From Duganella sp. SG902 (GTDB taxonomy: Bacteria; Pseudomonadota; Gammaproteobacteria; Burkholderiales; Burkholderiaceae_D): 64,000 nucleotides of DNA. Position numbers and translations under genes: made by a program. Below, piece by piece: positions 10,240 through 19,864 of the stretch. The notes under the pieces are model-generated. The model made no database searches. It was not told the origin of the DNA and saw only the letters and a list, made by a program, of their open reading frames with translations. Every line of letters starts with the position of its first letter. Position 1 is the stretch's first letter. The DNA lies in contig NZ_JABMJK010000002.1 in assembly GCF_013376005.1 (NCBI RefSeq), positions 643,098 through 707,097 on the forward strand, in the 5' to 3' direction.

Positions 10240-11075
10240 ATGCAGCCCGCCGAGCCAACCACACGCCTGATCTTCCCGCGCAAGTCGCTGGCGTCCTGCG
10301 TGCGCGCCTACGTTGTGCGCAGCACGGTGGAGGCGCCGCTCAGCAATGCGCAGGACCGCTACAACCATTTTCCCGCCACCCCGCATTGCTCGGTCACCTT
10401 CTATATCGAAGGCGAGGCCGAAGTGGTGGAACCGCCCGACGCGCCGCAGGACCGCATCCGCGTGGTGTTCTGCGGTCCGCAAACGCGGCCGCTGATGACC
10501 TACAATCCCGGCCCGGTGCGGGTGCTGATGGTGATGTTCTACCCGCAGGTGCTGCACGCCATGTTCGGTGTCGATGTATCGCAATGGGTGGACCGCTGGG
10601 CGCCGGTGGAGCAGGTGCTGGGCGCGGAATGGCAAGTCCTGTCGGATGCCGTGCTGAACGCGCCCGGCGACGGCCTGCGGCTGCTGGAAGATTTCCTCGA
10701 ACCGCGCTGGCAGGTGGCACGTCCCGGCGGCGCCGGCGCCATGGCCGGCGACTGGGTACGCCATCTGGCCGCGCAAGCCGCCGACACCGCGCTGGGACGC
10801 GGCGTGCGCAGCATCGAGCGCCGCATCAAAGCCAGTGCCGGCCAGCCGCTGCGCAAGCTGCTGCGCCTGCAGCGCGCCGAGCTTTCCTTCTTTGAAGCGC
10901 GCGAGGAATTCATGAACGGCAAAGCCGTATGGTCCGACATCGCCGCGCGCGGCGGCTATTCCGATCAGGCGCACCTGTGCCGTGAAGCGCGCGAAATCAC
11001 CGGCCACACGCCGGGCGAACTGGCGCGCGTGCTGGCCTCCACCGACGAGCGTTACTGGATTTACCGCATCTGGAA

Positions 11076-11079
<4 letters not shown>
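10240..11079 (+). CDS. AraC-family transcriptional regulator
   Basis: A 279-residue regulator with an N-terminal sensor region and a C-terminal AraC double helix-turn-helix (about residues 180-270). Family features are RSIERRIKASAGQPLRKLLRLQRAE and the second helix WSDIAARGGYSDQAHLCREAREITGHTPGE. The N-terminal half resembles the DUF6597-type sensor often found in such regulators. It is divergent from the P450 gene and is the best local candidate for its control. The stop codon overlaps that of the convergent diguanylate cyclase gene. Confidence 0.92.
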
Positions 11080-12017
<938 letters not shown>

Positions 12018-12024
12018 GATCGCC

Positions 12025-12651
12025 TCACCCCTGGCCCATCGCGCGGGCGATGTAGAGGTTGATCTGCTCCTGCAGGTCGTGCAGCGCCGAGATATCCAGC
12101 ACGAAGGCGACATAGCCGTGGATCTGGTGCCTCTCCAGCAGGAAGTCGATATGCAGCATCAGCACCACGCCATCGGCCTGGCTGCCGGTGGCGGTCAGGA
12201 TCTCGTCGCTGGTGCCGAGGTGGTACCGCGGCAGCGAGCCTTGCAGCTCGCGCTGGAAAATATTGGCCAGCGTGCCGACGCAGGAGTTCAGCATGATGTT
12301 GCCGATCTCGCACATGGCTTCCTGCTCCATCTCGGTCAGTTCCTTGAGCGGCACGGCCTCGCCCACCATCAGCCGCACGATCTCCAGGCTTTTATCTTCC
12401 GGGAACATGAGGATGGCTTCGGTCTCGAAGGCGCCGCCGAAATGCTGGCTGACGCCGCAGATGCGCTCCGGCAGGCTGTCGGTCTTGCCCAGCAGGCGCG
12501 CCGCCTCGGCCCGCGGGATGAAGCTGATCGACGGCACCGACATGCGCACCGCCTCGTTGACGATGGTGCTCATCGAGGCCGCGGCCTGGCCGACGCCGAT
12601 GTTGAAGATCTCGATCAGCGCATCGTTTTCCAGCGCGGACAGGTTAAACAT
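12025..12651 (-). CDS. CheC-family chemotaxis phosphatase-like protein
   Basis: A 208-residue protein of the CheC/CheX/FliY phosphatase fold. Two copies of the active-site signature E-x-x-N are visible: LIEIFNIGVGQAA (Glu14, Asn17) and AMCEIGNIMLNS (Glu115, Asn118). In characterised CheC these residues dephosphorylate CheY-P. The gene lies 2 bases downstream of a single-domain CheY-like regulator and 7 bases upstream of a diguanylate cyclase, so its probable substrate is the neighbouring receiver. CheC is best known from Bacillus and archaea; stand-alone copies also occur in proteobacteria. Confidence 0.9.
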   Translation of the reverse strand: MFNLSALENDALIEIFNIGVGQAAASMSTIVNEAVRMSVPSISFIPRAEAARLLGKTDSLPERICGVSQHFGGAFETEAILMFPEDKSLEIVRLMVGEAVPLKELTEMEQEAMCEIGNIMLNSCVGTLANIFQRELQGSLPRYHLGTSDEILTATGSQADGVVLMLHIDFLLERHQIHGYVAFVLDISALHDLQEQINLYIARAMGQG

Positions 12652-12653
12652 GA

Positions 12654-13016
12654 TTACGCTTCCAGCGTGGCCACCAGCTGGGCGATGCGCGCCTCGGTGA
12701 TCGGCTTCTCGACAAAGCCGATGCCCATGGCGGTGGCGCGCTCGCGCGTGGACGTCTGCACGTTGGCGGTCAGCAGCGAGATCGGCACCGAAGGGAATTC
12801 CTGGCGCAGCTGCTCGGCGGCGGCCATGCCACCCATGCCGGGCATGTTGACGTCCATCAGGATCAGGTCGGGGCTGACGTCGCGCGCCTTGAGCAGCGAC
12901 TCCTCGCCGGTGCCGGCTTCCTCGACGATCCAGTCGGCGTGCAGGCCGGCGATATACTGGCGCGCCATCATGCGCGAGACGCGGCTGTCATCGACAATCA
13001 GGACGGTTTTGGTCAT
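12654..13016 (-). CDS. Single-domain CheY-like response regulator
   Basis: A receiver domain with no output domain, about 120 residues from ATG 13016 (MTKTVLIVDD). Phosphorylation residues are intact: acidic pair Asp9/Asp10, phospho-acceptor Asp55 in LILMDVNMPG, the conserved Thr in SLLTANVQ and Lys in FVEKPI. ATG codons at 13022 and 13031 in the same frame are alternatives; 13016 is preferred because GAGAG lies about 8 bases before it. It is the first gene of an operon with a CheC-like phosphatase and a diguanylate cyclase, with near-touching junctions. The cognate kinase is not in the window. Confidence 0.93.
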   Translation of the reverse strand: MTKTVLIVDDSRVSRMMARQYIAGLHADWIVEEAGTGEESLLKARDVSPDLILMDVNMPGMGGMAAAEQLRQEFPSVPISLLTANVQTSTRERATAMGIGFVEKPITEARIAQLVATLEA

Positions 13017-13179
13017 GGTCATGTCTCTCATCCCCGGCGATCTTTACGGACCTTGTTATGGTTTCATTCTCGCATATCCGGCGCGCTTGGCGATGGCCGG
13101 TGTTGCTTACTTTGTACGCTTTTGTACAGTTCTACAAGTCTGGCGCGGCAGGGGCTTGTCAGTGTTGTCTCAGCGCAAT

Positions 13180-13207
13180 TTTTGAGTAAAAAGCGGGGTG
13201 GTAAAAT
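13180..13207 (+). promoter_or_regulatory. Putative sigma-70 promoter of rpiA
   Basis: TTTTGA at 13180-13185 and TAAAAT at 13202-13207 are separated by 16 bases and stand about 48 bases before the rpiA start. The -35 match is weak; the -10 is good. Confidence 0.4.
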
Positions 13208-13255
13208 AGCGCCATTCGCTTCCCCTCTCTTATCTGCTTCTCTTATCTATTTATC

Positions 13256-13933
13256 ATGACCCAAGACGAACTGAAACAAGCCGTAGCCCGTGCCGCCATT
13301 GCCTATGTGGTGGAGAACGAGATCATCGGCGTCGGCACCGGCTCCACCGCCAACTTCTTCATCGATGAACTGGCCAAGATCAAAGACAAGATCAAGGGCA
13401 CGGTGGCCTCGTCCGAAGCCACCGCCGCCCGGCTGCGCGGCCACGGCATCGAAGTGTTCGATCTGAACGACGTGTCGGAGATGGCGGTCTACATTGACGG
13501 CGCCGATGAAATCGATAACAGCGGCGCCATGATCAAGGGCGGCGGCGCGGCGCTGACGCGCGAGAAGATCGTGGCCTCGGTGGCCCGGCAGTTCGTCTGC
13601 ATCGCCGACGGTTCCAAGCTGGTGGACGTGATGGGCAAGTTCCCGTTGCCGGTGGAAGTGATCCCGATGGCGCGCGCCTCGGTGGCGCGCGAGCTGGCCA
13701 AGCTGGGCGGCACGCCCAAGCTGCGCCTGAAGCCAGGCACGGACGAAGCGTTCGTGACCGACAACGGCGGTTATCTGCTGGATGTGGCGGGGTTGTCGAT
13801 TACCGAGCCGAAGGCGCTGGAGGAGAAGATCAACCAGATCGTCGGTGTGATTGCGGTCGGCCTGTTCGCCGCGCGCGGCGCCAATGTCTGCCTGCTGGGG
13901 ACTGCGGAAGGGGTGAAGACGCTGAAGTTCTAA
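13256..13933 (+). CDS. rpiA: Ribose-5-phosphate isomerase A
   Basis: Interconverts ribose-5-phosphate and ribulose-5-phosphate in the pentose phosphate pathway. The 225-residue length is standard for RpiA. Motifs visible are [15 protein letters not shown] (phosphate loop), [24 protein letters not shown] (catalytic Asp region) and [16 protein letters not shown], followed by the [10 protein letters not shown] segment. It is transcribed alone behind a candidate promoter. A palindromic repeat separates it from the convergent yggX gene. Confidence 0.98.
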   Translation: MTQDELKQAVARAAIAYVVENEIIGVGTGSTANFFIDELAKIKDKIKGTVASSEATAARLRGHGIEVFDLNDVSEMAVYIDGADEIDNSGAMIKGGGAALTREKIVASVARQFVCIADGSKLVDVMGKFPLPVEVIPMARASVARELAKLGGTPKLRLKPGTDEAFVTDNGGYLLDVAGLSITEPKALEEKINQIVGVIAVGLFAARGANVCLLGTAEGVKTLKF

Positions 13934-13939
13934 AACGCT

Positions 13940-14010
13940 TGTCGTCCCGGCGCACGCCGGGACCCATGCTGAGTGTCTATGGATCCCGGCCTGCGCCGGG
14001 ATGACGGGGC
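13940..14010. repeat. Dispersed palindromic repeat between rpiA and yggX
   Basis: Two arms, GTCGTCCCGGCGCACGCC onward and GGATCCCGGCCTGCGCCGGG onward, fill nearly the whole space between the convergent rpiA and yggX genes. It may act as a bidirectional transcript end in place of a T-tailed terminator. It belongs to the same family as the copies at 2546, 15757, 54190 and 62960. Confidence 0.85.
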
Positions 14011-14283
14011 TTACTCGGCCGGCGGCACGTAGCCTTGCGCCATGTCGGCGCCGTCGCCGAAGAAGTGTTTCTCCATCTGCGCGGCCAGGTACTTGCGGGC
14101 GCGCTGGTCGGCCAGGTTCAGGCGGTTTTCGTTGACCAGCATGGTCTGGTGCTTGAGCCATGCGGCCCAGGCCTCCTTCGACACCTGCTCGTAAATCTTC
14201 TTACCCAGTTCACCCGGATACGGCGGAAAATCCAAACCCTCGGCTTCCTTGTTGAGTTTAATGCATTGAACGGTGCGGGCCAT
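14011..14283 (-). CDS. yggX: Probable Fe(2+)-trafficking / oxidative damage protection protein YggX
   Basis: A 90-residue protein of the YggX family, linked in Enterobacteria to protection of Fe-S clusters and iron handling under oxidative stress. It shows the family N-terminus [27 protein letters not shown] with the conserved Cys7, then [19 protein letters not shown] and [17 protein letters not shown] precedes ATG 14283. It follows argA on the same strand with a 35-base gap and is probably co-transcribed. Iron-sulfur enzymes nearby such as Edd would be among potential beneficiaries, which is inference only. Confidence 0.97.
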   Translation of the reverse strand: MARTVQCIKLNKEAEGLDFPPYPGELGKKIYEQVSKEAWAAWLKHQTMLVNENRLNLADQRARKYLAAQMEKHFFGDGADMAQGYVPPAE

Positions 14284-14318
14284 CGGGTTGCTCCTAAAGC
14301 TTTGTCAGAAAAACGAGA

Positions 14319-15629
14319 TTATAAGGTTTTAATCAGAACCTGGGATTTGCGCTGCCAGTTATACATGCGCTGGCGGTCCTTCGGCAGGGCGTCCACCGTG
14401 GCCGGATGGAAGCCGCGCTTGATGAACCAGTGCGCGGTGCGGGTGGTCAGCACGAACAGCTTTTGCACGCCCATGGCGCGCGCGCGGTTCTCCATGTGTT
14501 TGAGGATGCGGTCGCCGTCGCCCTGGCCTTGCACGTCCGGGTTGACGGTCAGGCATGCCATTTCGGCCATTTTCTGTTCCGGGAACGGATACAGGGCGGC
14601 GCAGCCGAAGATCACGCCATCGTGCTCGATGACCGAAAACATCTCGATTTCGCGTTCGATCAGCTCGCGGCCGCGCTTGACCAGGGTGCCGTCGGCCTCC
14701 AGCGGTTCGATCAGCTTGATAATCCCGCCGACGTCCTCAATTGTGGCCGGGCGCAGCGATTCCAGGTTCTCGTGCGAGATCATGGTGCCCACGCCATCGT
14801 GGGTGAACAGTTCCAGCAGGGCCGAGCCGTCCATGTCGAATGAGACGATGTGCGAGCGCTCGACGCCGTTGTCGCAGGCCTTGATGCAGTGCTTGAGGTA
14901 GAACGCGGTGGCATCCGGCAGGAAGCCGGCTTGCAGCACGGCCTCGGCCTGGTGCGAGGACAGTTCGCGGATTTCGGCGCCGGCGGCGTCGGTCATCAGC
15001 GGCGTTTCGGTGATGAAGATCAGTTTGTCGGCGTGCAGGGCGATGGCGGCGCTGCAGGCCACGTCTTCCATGGTCAGGTTGAACGCTTCGCCGGTCGGCG
15101 AGAAACCCAGCGGCGACAGCAGCACCAGGCCGTCGGAGCCGAGGATGGAGTGGATGGTCTCGGCGTCCACCTTGCGCGTGACGCCGGTCAGTTCGAGGTC
15201 GACGCCGTTGATCACGCCGAGCGGCTTGGCGGTGATGAAGTTGCCCGAGATGATGCGGATCGCCGCGTTGGACATCGGCGTGTTCGGCAGGCCCTGGCTG
15301 AAGGCGGCCTCGATGTCGAGCCGCAGCTCGCCGGCGGCTTCCTTGGCGCACTCCATGGCGGCCGGGTCGGTGATGCGCACGCCGTTGTGGAAGCGGCCTT
15401 CGACGTTGCGCAGGGCCAGTTGCTCGGCCACCTGCGGGCGCGAGCCGTAGACGACGGTGACGTTGATGTCCAGCGCGTGCAGCAGCGAGAGGTCGTGGGC
15501 CAGCACCGGCAGGGCTCCGGCGGCCACCAGTTCACCGGGGAAGGCGACCACGAAGGTCTTGCCGCGGAAGGCGTGGATGTAGGGCGCGACGGAGCGCAGC
15601 CATTGGACGAATTGGGTAGGGTTTTCCAT
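14319..15629 (-). CDS. argA: Amino-acid N-acetyltransferase (N-acetylglutamate synthase)
   Basis: Transfers acetyl from acetyl-CoA to glutamate, the first step of arginine biosynthesis. The protein, 436 residues from MENPTQFVQW, has an N-terminal amino-acid-kinase-like domain (AFRGKTFVVAFPGELV, then LSPLGFSPTGEAFNL), which typically senses arginine. The C-terminal GNAT domain has the acetyl-CoA loop in NPDVQGQGDGDRIL. ATG at 15638 would add MRL; neither start has a clear ribosome-binding site. It is divergent from hrpA with 56 bases between starts. The long upstream open frame reads the hrpA repeat antisense and is not coding. Confidence 0.96.
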   Translation of the reverse strand: MENPTQFVQWLRSVAPYIHAFRGKTFVVAFPGELVAAGALPVLAHDLSLLHALDINVTVVYGSRPQVAEQLALRNVEGRFHNGVRITDPAAMECAKEAAGELRLDIEAAFSQGLPNTPMSNAAIRIISGNFITAKPLGVINGVDLELTGVTRKVDAETIHSILGSDGLVLLSPLGFSPTGEAFNLTMEDVACSAAIALHADKLIFITETPLMTDAAGAEIRELSSHQAEAVLQAGFLPDATAFYLKHCIKACDNGVERSHIVSFDMDGSALLELFTHDGVGTMISHENLESLRPATIEDVGGIIKLIEPLEADGTLVKRGRELIEREIEMFSVIEHDGVIFGCAALYPFPEQKMAEMACLTVNPDVQGQGDGDRILKHMENRARAMGVQKLFVLTTRTAHWFIKRGFHPATVDALPKDRQRMYNWQRKSQVLIKTL

Positions 15630-15685
15630 TAGCCGCATTATAATTCGGGGCGCGACGTCCGCGCCAAATACCTTTGTAAAAAACA

Positions 15686-18600
15686 ATGTCAGAAGCCAGC
15701 AATAAGCAACAAAAACCGTCTGAACGGCCTCAAAACGCCCAGCGCAAGCCAACCGCTGTCGTTCCCGCGCAGGCGGGAACCCATAATTCGCCAGACGGGC
15801 GGCGTAGCATGGATTCCCGCCTGCGCGGGAATGACGGGGGGCAGCAGAAGCCTCCACGCGCGCGCCTGACGCCGGAGGAGCAAGCTGCTCGCGAGGCCGA
15901 GCGGGCGTTCCGCAATCCGCTGCCGCCGATTACCTTCCCGGAGGATCTGCCGGTCTCCGGCCGCCGTCACGAAATCGCGGAGGCGCTGCAAAACAACCAG
16001 GTCATCATCGTCTCCGGTGAAACCGGTTCCGGCAAGACCACTCAGCTGCCGAAAATCTGTCTGGAGCTGGGGCGCGGCCAGAAAGGCCTGATCGGCCACA
16101 CGCAGCCGCGCCGTATCGCCGCCTCGTCGACCGCCAAGCGCATCGCCGTGGAACTGGGCTCGCCGCTGGGCGAACACGTGGGCTTCAAGGTCCGCTTTGC
16201 CGACACCCTGCAGAAAGGCGCCTCGGTCAAGCTGATGACGGACGGTATCCTGCTGACGGAAACGCAAAGCGACCCGCTGCTCAAGGCCTATGACACCATC
16301 ATCATCGACGAGGCGCACGAGCGCAGCCTGAACATCGACTTCCTGCTGGGCTACCTGAAACAGCTGCTGCCGCGCCGTCCGGACCTGAAGATCATCATCA
16401 CCTCCGCGACCATCGACGCCGACCGCTTCGCGCGCCACTTTGGCACGCCGGAGAAGCCGGCGCCGGTGATCGAAGTCTCCGGCCGCCTGTACAAGGTGGA
16501 GGTGCGCTACCGGCCGATCGAGAGCGACGTGGTGAATCCGGCCGTGGCCAACGCCGAAGGCAAGGGCGCCCGCAGCGCCGCTGCCCGTGAAAAGCGCGAC
16601 CTGATGGACGCCGTGGTCGATGCCGTCGACGAAGTGGCCCGCATCGGCTCCGGCGACATCCTGGTGTTCCTGCCCGGCGAGCGCGAGATCCGCGACGCCG
16701 CCGAAGCCCTGCGCAAGCACCATCCGCCGCACGTGGAAATCCTGCCGCTGTTCGCCCGCCTGTCGGCCGAGGAGCAGGAACGCGTGTTCCGTGCCACCAA
16801 CGCGCGCCGCATCGTCCTGTCCACCAACGTGGCGGAGACCTCGCTGACCGTGCCGGGCATCCGCTACGTGGTGGACGCCGGCCTGGCGCGCGTGAAGCGC
16901 TACAGCTACCGCAACAAGGTTGAGCAGCTGCAGATCGAGCCGATCGCGCAATCGGCCGCCAACCAGCGCGCCGGTCGCTGCGGCCGTGTGGCCGATGGCG
17001 TCTGCATCCGCCTGTACGACGAGCAGGATTTCCTGCAGCGTCCCAAATTTACCGAGCCGGAGATTCTGCGTTCCTCGCTGGCCTCCGTCATCCTGCGCAT
17101 GAAGACCCTGCATCTGACCGATGTGGAGAGCTTCCCCTTCATCGAGCCGCCGCTGGCGCGCGCGATCGCGGACGGCTACCAGCTGCTGCAGGAGCTGGGC
17201 GCGGTCGATGAATACAACCAGATTACCCCGCTGGGCAAGAAGCTGGCCAAGCTGCCGCTGGACCCGCGCGTCGGCCGCATGATTCTGGCCGCGCTGGACA
17301 ACGTCTGCCTGAACGAAGTGCTGATCATCGCCTCGGCCCTGTCGGTGCAGGATCCGCGCGACCGCCCGCTCGAGCATCAGCAGGCCGCCGATGAAGCGCA
17401 CAAGAAGTTCGCGGACGAGAAGTCGGAGTTCCTCAGCTATATCAAAATCTGGAAGTGGTTCGAGAACGCGATTGAGCACAAGAAGACCAACCGCCAGCTG
17501 CAGGACAACTGCCGCAGCAACTTCCTGTCGCAGCTGCGCCTGCGCGAGTGGCGCGACGTGCATTCGCAACTGCTGACCATCGTGAAAGAGCAGGGCTGGC
17601 GCCTGAACGAAACGCCGGCCACCTACGAGAACCTGCACCTGGCGCTGCTGACTGGCCTGCTGGGCAACATCGGCTTCAAGATGGAGGATGATCCTGGCTT
17701 CCTGGGCGCGCGCGGCATCAAGTTCCATATCTGGCCGGGTTCCTCGCTGAGCAAAAAGCCGGGCAAGTGGATCATGGCGGCGGAGCTGGTGGACACCACG
17801 CGCCTGTACGCGCGCTGCATCGCCCAGATCCAGCCGGAGTGGCTGGAGAAGGTCGGCGGCCACCTGCTGAAGAAATCGTGGGGCGAGCCGCGTTGGGAAA
17901 AACGCTCGGCGCAGGTCACGGCTTCCGAGCGCGCCACCTTGTACGGCCTGGTGGTGTACAGCCAGCGCCGCATCAACTATGGCTTGTTCAATCCGGCCGA
18001 GGCGCGCGAAATCTTCATCCGCGAAGCACTGGTGGGCGGCGACTACGACACCCGCGCGCCATTCTTCGCGCACAACCACAAGCTGATTAAAGAGATCGAG
18101 AACCTCGAACACAAGTCGCGCCGTCAGGACGTGCTGGTGGACGATGAGCTGATCGCCGCCTTCTACGACAAGCTGATTCCGGCCGACGTGGTCAACGGCG
18201 CCGGTTTCGAGAAATGGCACAAGGACGTCACGGCCAAGGAACCGAAGCTGCTGTTCCTGAATCGCGATGAACTGATGCGCCATGAAGCGGCTGGCGTCAC
18301 CACCGACCTGTTCCCGAAGAAGATGAACGTGTCCGGCCTGGAGCTGGCGCTGACCTATCACTTCGAGCCGGGCAGCGTGCGTGATGGCGTGACGCTGGCG
18401 GTGCCGCTGTATGCGCTCAACCAGCTGTCGCGCGAACGTTGTGAGTGGCTGGTGCCGGGCATGTTGAAGGAGAAGGTGCATCTGCTGCTTAAATCCCTGC
18501 CGCAGAAACTGCGCCGCCACTGCGTGCCGCTGCCGGAATACGCGGCCAAATTCTGCGAACGCGTGGAAGAGAAGCACGCCTTCGGCCGCGGCGAGCTGAT

Positions 18601-19798
18601 TGACGCCATCATTGCCGACATCCGCGCCCAGATCACGGTCACGCCGCTGACCACCGACTTCAAGCCGGAGACGCTGCCCGCCCACCACTTCATGAACTTC
18701 AAGGTGATCGACGAGCATGGCCGTCAGCTGGACATGGGGCGCAACCTGGCCACGCTGCAGGCCGAATATGGCTCGCAGGCGCGCGAGAGCTTCCAGAAAA
18801 TGGCGGAAGCCTCCGGCCCGCAATCGACCGTCGCCGCCCGCGCCCTGACACCCGCCGTCGCACCGGCGAATTCCGTCGCACCGGCGAAAGCCGGTGCCCA
18901 TAGAACGCCGGCCGCCCCTGCGGCCAACGCTCCAGCCAACAACATCACCCTGACCAACCTGACCACCTGGACCTTTGGCGAACTGCCCGAACTGCTGGAA
19001 ATCGCCCAAGGCAAACTGACGCTGATCGGCTTCCCCGCCCTGGTCGACAAAGGTACGCACTGCGACCTGGAAGTCTTCGACGACCCGACGGTCGCCGCCC
19101 GCACGCACCGCGTCGGCCTGCGCCGCCTTTTCGCGCTGCAGATGAAAGACCAGATCAAGTTCATCGAAAAGAGCATCCCCAACCTGCAGCAAATGGGCAT
19201 GCAGTTCATGAGCATGGGCACGCAGGAAGAGCTGCGCGAGCAGATCATCAACAAGGCACTGGACATCGCCTGCCTGCAGGACCCGCTGCCGATCGACGCG
19301 GCCAGCTTCGCCAAGCGCAAGGATGAAGGCAAATCGCGCCTGGTGCTGCTAGTGAACGAGATCGCGCGCCTGCTGTCGCAAGTGCTGACCGAATTCCACG
19401 GCCTGCCGAAACGCCTGCAAGGCTTGCCGCAACAAGCCGCGCAGGACATGCAGCAGCAACTGCAAGGCCTGGTGCACAAACGCTTCCTGCAAGAGAACGA
19501 ATACAGCCAGCTGGCGCACTTCCCGCGCTACCTGAAAGCGATGAACGTTCGCATCGAAAAACTGCGCGGCGATCCGGCGCGCGACACCAAGCTGATGGCG
19601 GAGTGGCAGCAGGCGGCCGCGCCGTACCTGCGCGCGAGCCGCGACAAATCGGCCGGCAAGAACACCGATCCGAAGATGGTCGAATTCCGCTGGATGCTCG
19701 AGGAATTGCGTGTCTCGTTGTTCGCGCAGGAGCTGCGCACGCCGATGCCGGTATCAGTCAAGCGCTTGCAAAAAGTGTGGGAGTCGATGTTGCGCTAA
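15686..19798 (+). CDS. hrpA: ATP-dependent RNA helicase HrpA
   Basis: A 1370-residue DEAH-box RNA helicase, near the length of E. coli HrpA, which acts on RNA and has been linked to rescue of stalled ribosomes. Walker A is GETGSGKTTQLPK, the DEAH box is IIIDEAHERSLN, motif III is SATID, and motif VI is QRAGRCGR. The helicase-associated and OB-fold regions follow and a long DUF3418-type C-terminus is present. Two stretches are odd. Residues about 24-52 (PAQAGTHNS to DSRLRGND) are the translation of a complete palindromic repeat. Residues about 1057-1073 encode a half copy in a Pro/Ala linker. Both keep the frame open. The start at ATG 15686 lacks a strong ribosome-binding site. Confidence 0.97.
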   Translation: MSEASNKQQKPSERPQNAQRKPTAVVPAQAGTHNSPDGRRSMDSRLRGNDGGQQKPPRARLTPEEQAAREAERAFRNPLPPITFPEDLPVSGRRHEIAEALQNNQVIIVSGETGSGKTTQLPKICLELGRGQKGLIGHTQPRRIAASSTAKRIAVELGSPLGEHVGFKVRFADTLQKGASVKLMTDGILLTETQSDPLLKAYDTIIIDEAHERSLNIDFLLGYLKQLLPRRPDLKIIITSATIDADRFARHFGTPEKPAPVIEVSGRLYKVEVRYRPIESDVVNPAVANAEGKGARSAAAREKRDLMDAVVDAVDEVARIGSGDILVFLPGEREIRDAAEALRKHHPPHVEILPLFARLSAEEQERVFRATNARRIVLSTNVAETSLTVPGIRYVVDAGLARVKRYSYRNKVEQLQIEPIAQSAANQRAGRCGRVADGVCIRLYDEQDFLQRPKFTEPEILRSSLASVILRMKTLHLTDVESFPFIEPPLARAIADGYQLLQELGAVDEYNQITPLGKKLAKLPLDPRVGRMILAALDNVCLNEVLIIASALSVQDPRDRPLEHQQAADEAHKKFADEKSEFLSYIKIWKWFENAIEHKKTNRQLQDNCRSNFLSQLRLREWRDVHSQLLTIVKEQGWRLNETPATYENLHLALLTGLLGNIGFKMEDDPGFLGARGIKFHIWPGSSLSKKPGKWIMAAELVDTTRLYARCIAQIQPEWLEKVGGHLLKKSWGEPRWEKRSAQVTASERATLYGLVVYSQRRINYGLFNPAEAREIFIREALVGGDYDTRAPFFAHNHKLIKEIENLEHKSRRQDVLVDDELIAAFYDKLIPADVVNGAGFEKWHKDVTAKEPKLLFLNRDELMRHEAAGVTTDLFPKKMNVSGLELALTYHFEPGSVRDGVTLAVPLYALNQLSRERCEWLVPGMLKEKVHLLLKSLPQKLRRHCVPLPEYAAKFCERVEEKHAFGRGELIDAIIADIRAQITVTPLTTDFKPETLPAHHFMNFKVIDEHGRQLDMGRNLATLQAEYGSQARESFQKMAEASGPQSTVAARALTPAVAPANSVAPAKAGAHRTPAAPAANAPANNITLTNLTTWTFGELPELLEIAQGKLTLIGFPALVDKGTHCDLEVFDDPTVAARTHRVGLRRLFALQMKDQIKFIEKSIPNLQQMGMQFMSMGTQEELREQIINKALDIACLQDPLPIDAASFAKRKDEGKSRLVLLVNEIARLLSQVLTEFHGLPKRLQGLPQQAAQDMQQQLQGLVHKRFLQENEYSQLAHFPRYLKAMNVRIEKLRGDPARDTKLMAEWQQAAAPYLRASRDKSAGKNTDPKMVEFRWMLEELRVSLFAQELRTPMPVSVKRLQKVWESMLR
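15757..15840. repeat. Palindromic repeat translated in frame within hrpA
   Basis: A full two-arm copy (GTCGTTCCCGCGCAGGCGGG onward, and ATGGATTCCCGCCTGCGCGG onward to GACGGGGG) lies inside the hrpA coding sequence near its start. It contributes about 28 residues to an otherwise disordered N-terminal extension before the helicase core, without breaking the frame. Confidence 0.88.
18855..18905. repeat. Half-copies of a palindromic repeat in the hrpA linker
   Basis: CCGTCGCACCGGCGAA occurs twice in tandem (about 18855 and 18873); the second copy continues into AAGCCGGTGCCCATAG, completing a repeat arm. They are translated as VAPANSVAPAKAGAH within a Pro/Ala-rich linker between the helicase-associated part and the C-terminal region of HrpA. 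Confidence 0.7.
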
Positions 19799-19864
19799 GC
19801 GGCCTGCCGCACGCAGCGCGCGGCAGCTTTCCGGTAGACTGATTGGCAACAGGAGGATGTTGCG

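Noticed and set aside
15630..15857. Longer ArgA with an N-terminal extension
   Set aside because: The extension is antisense to the hrpA start and contains the repeat; ArgA homology begins at MENPTQF.
15689..19192. A 1167-codon open frame antisense to hrpA
   Set aside because: HrpA on the other strand has all helicase motifs; the antisense translation is repetitive and unlike any family.
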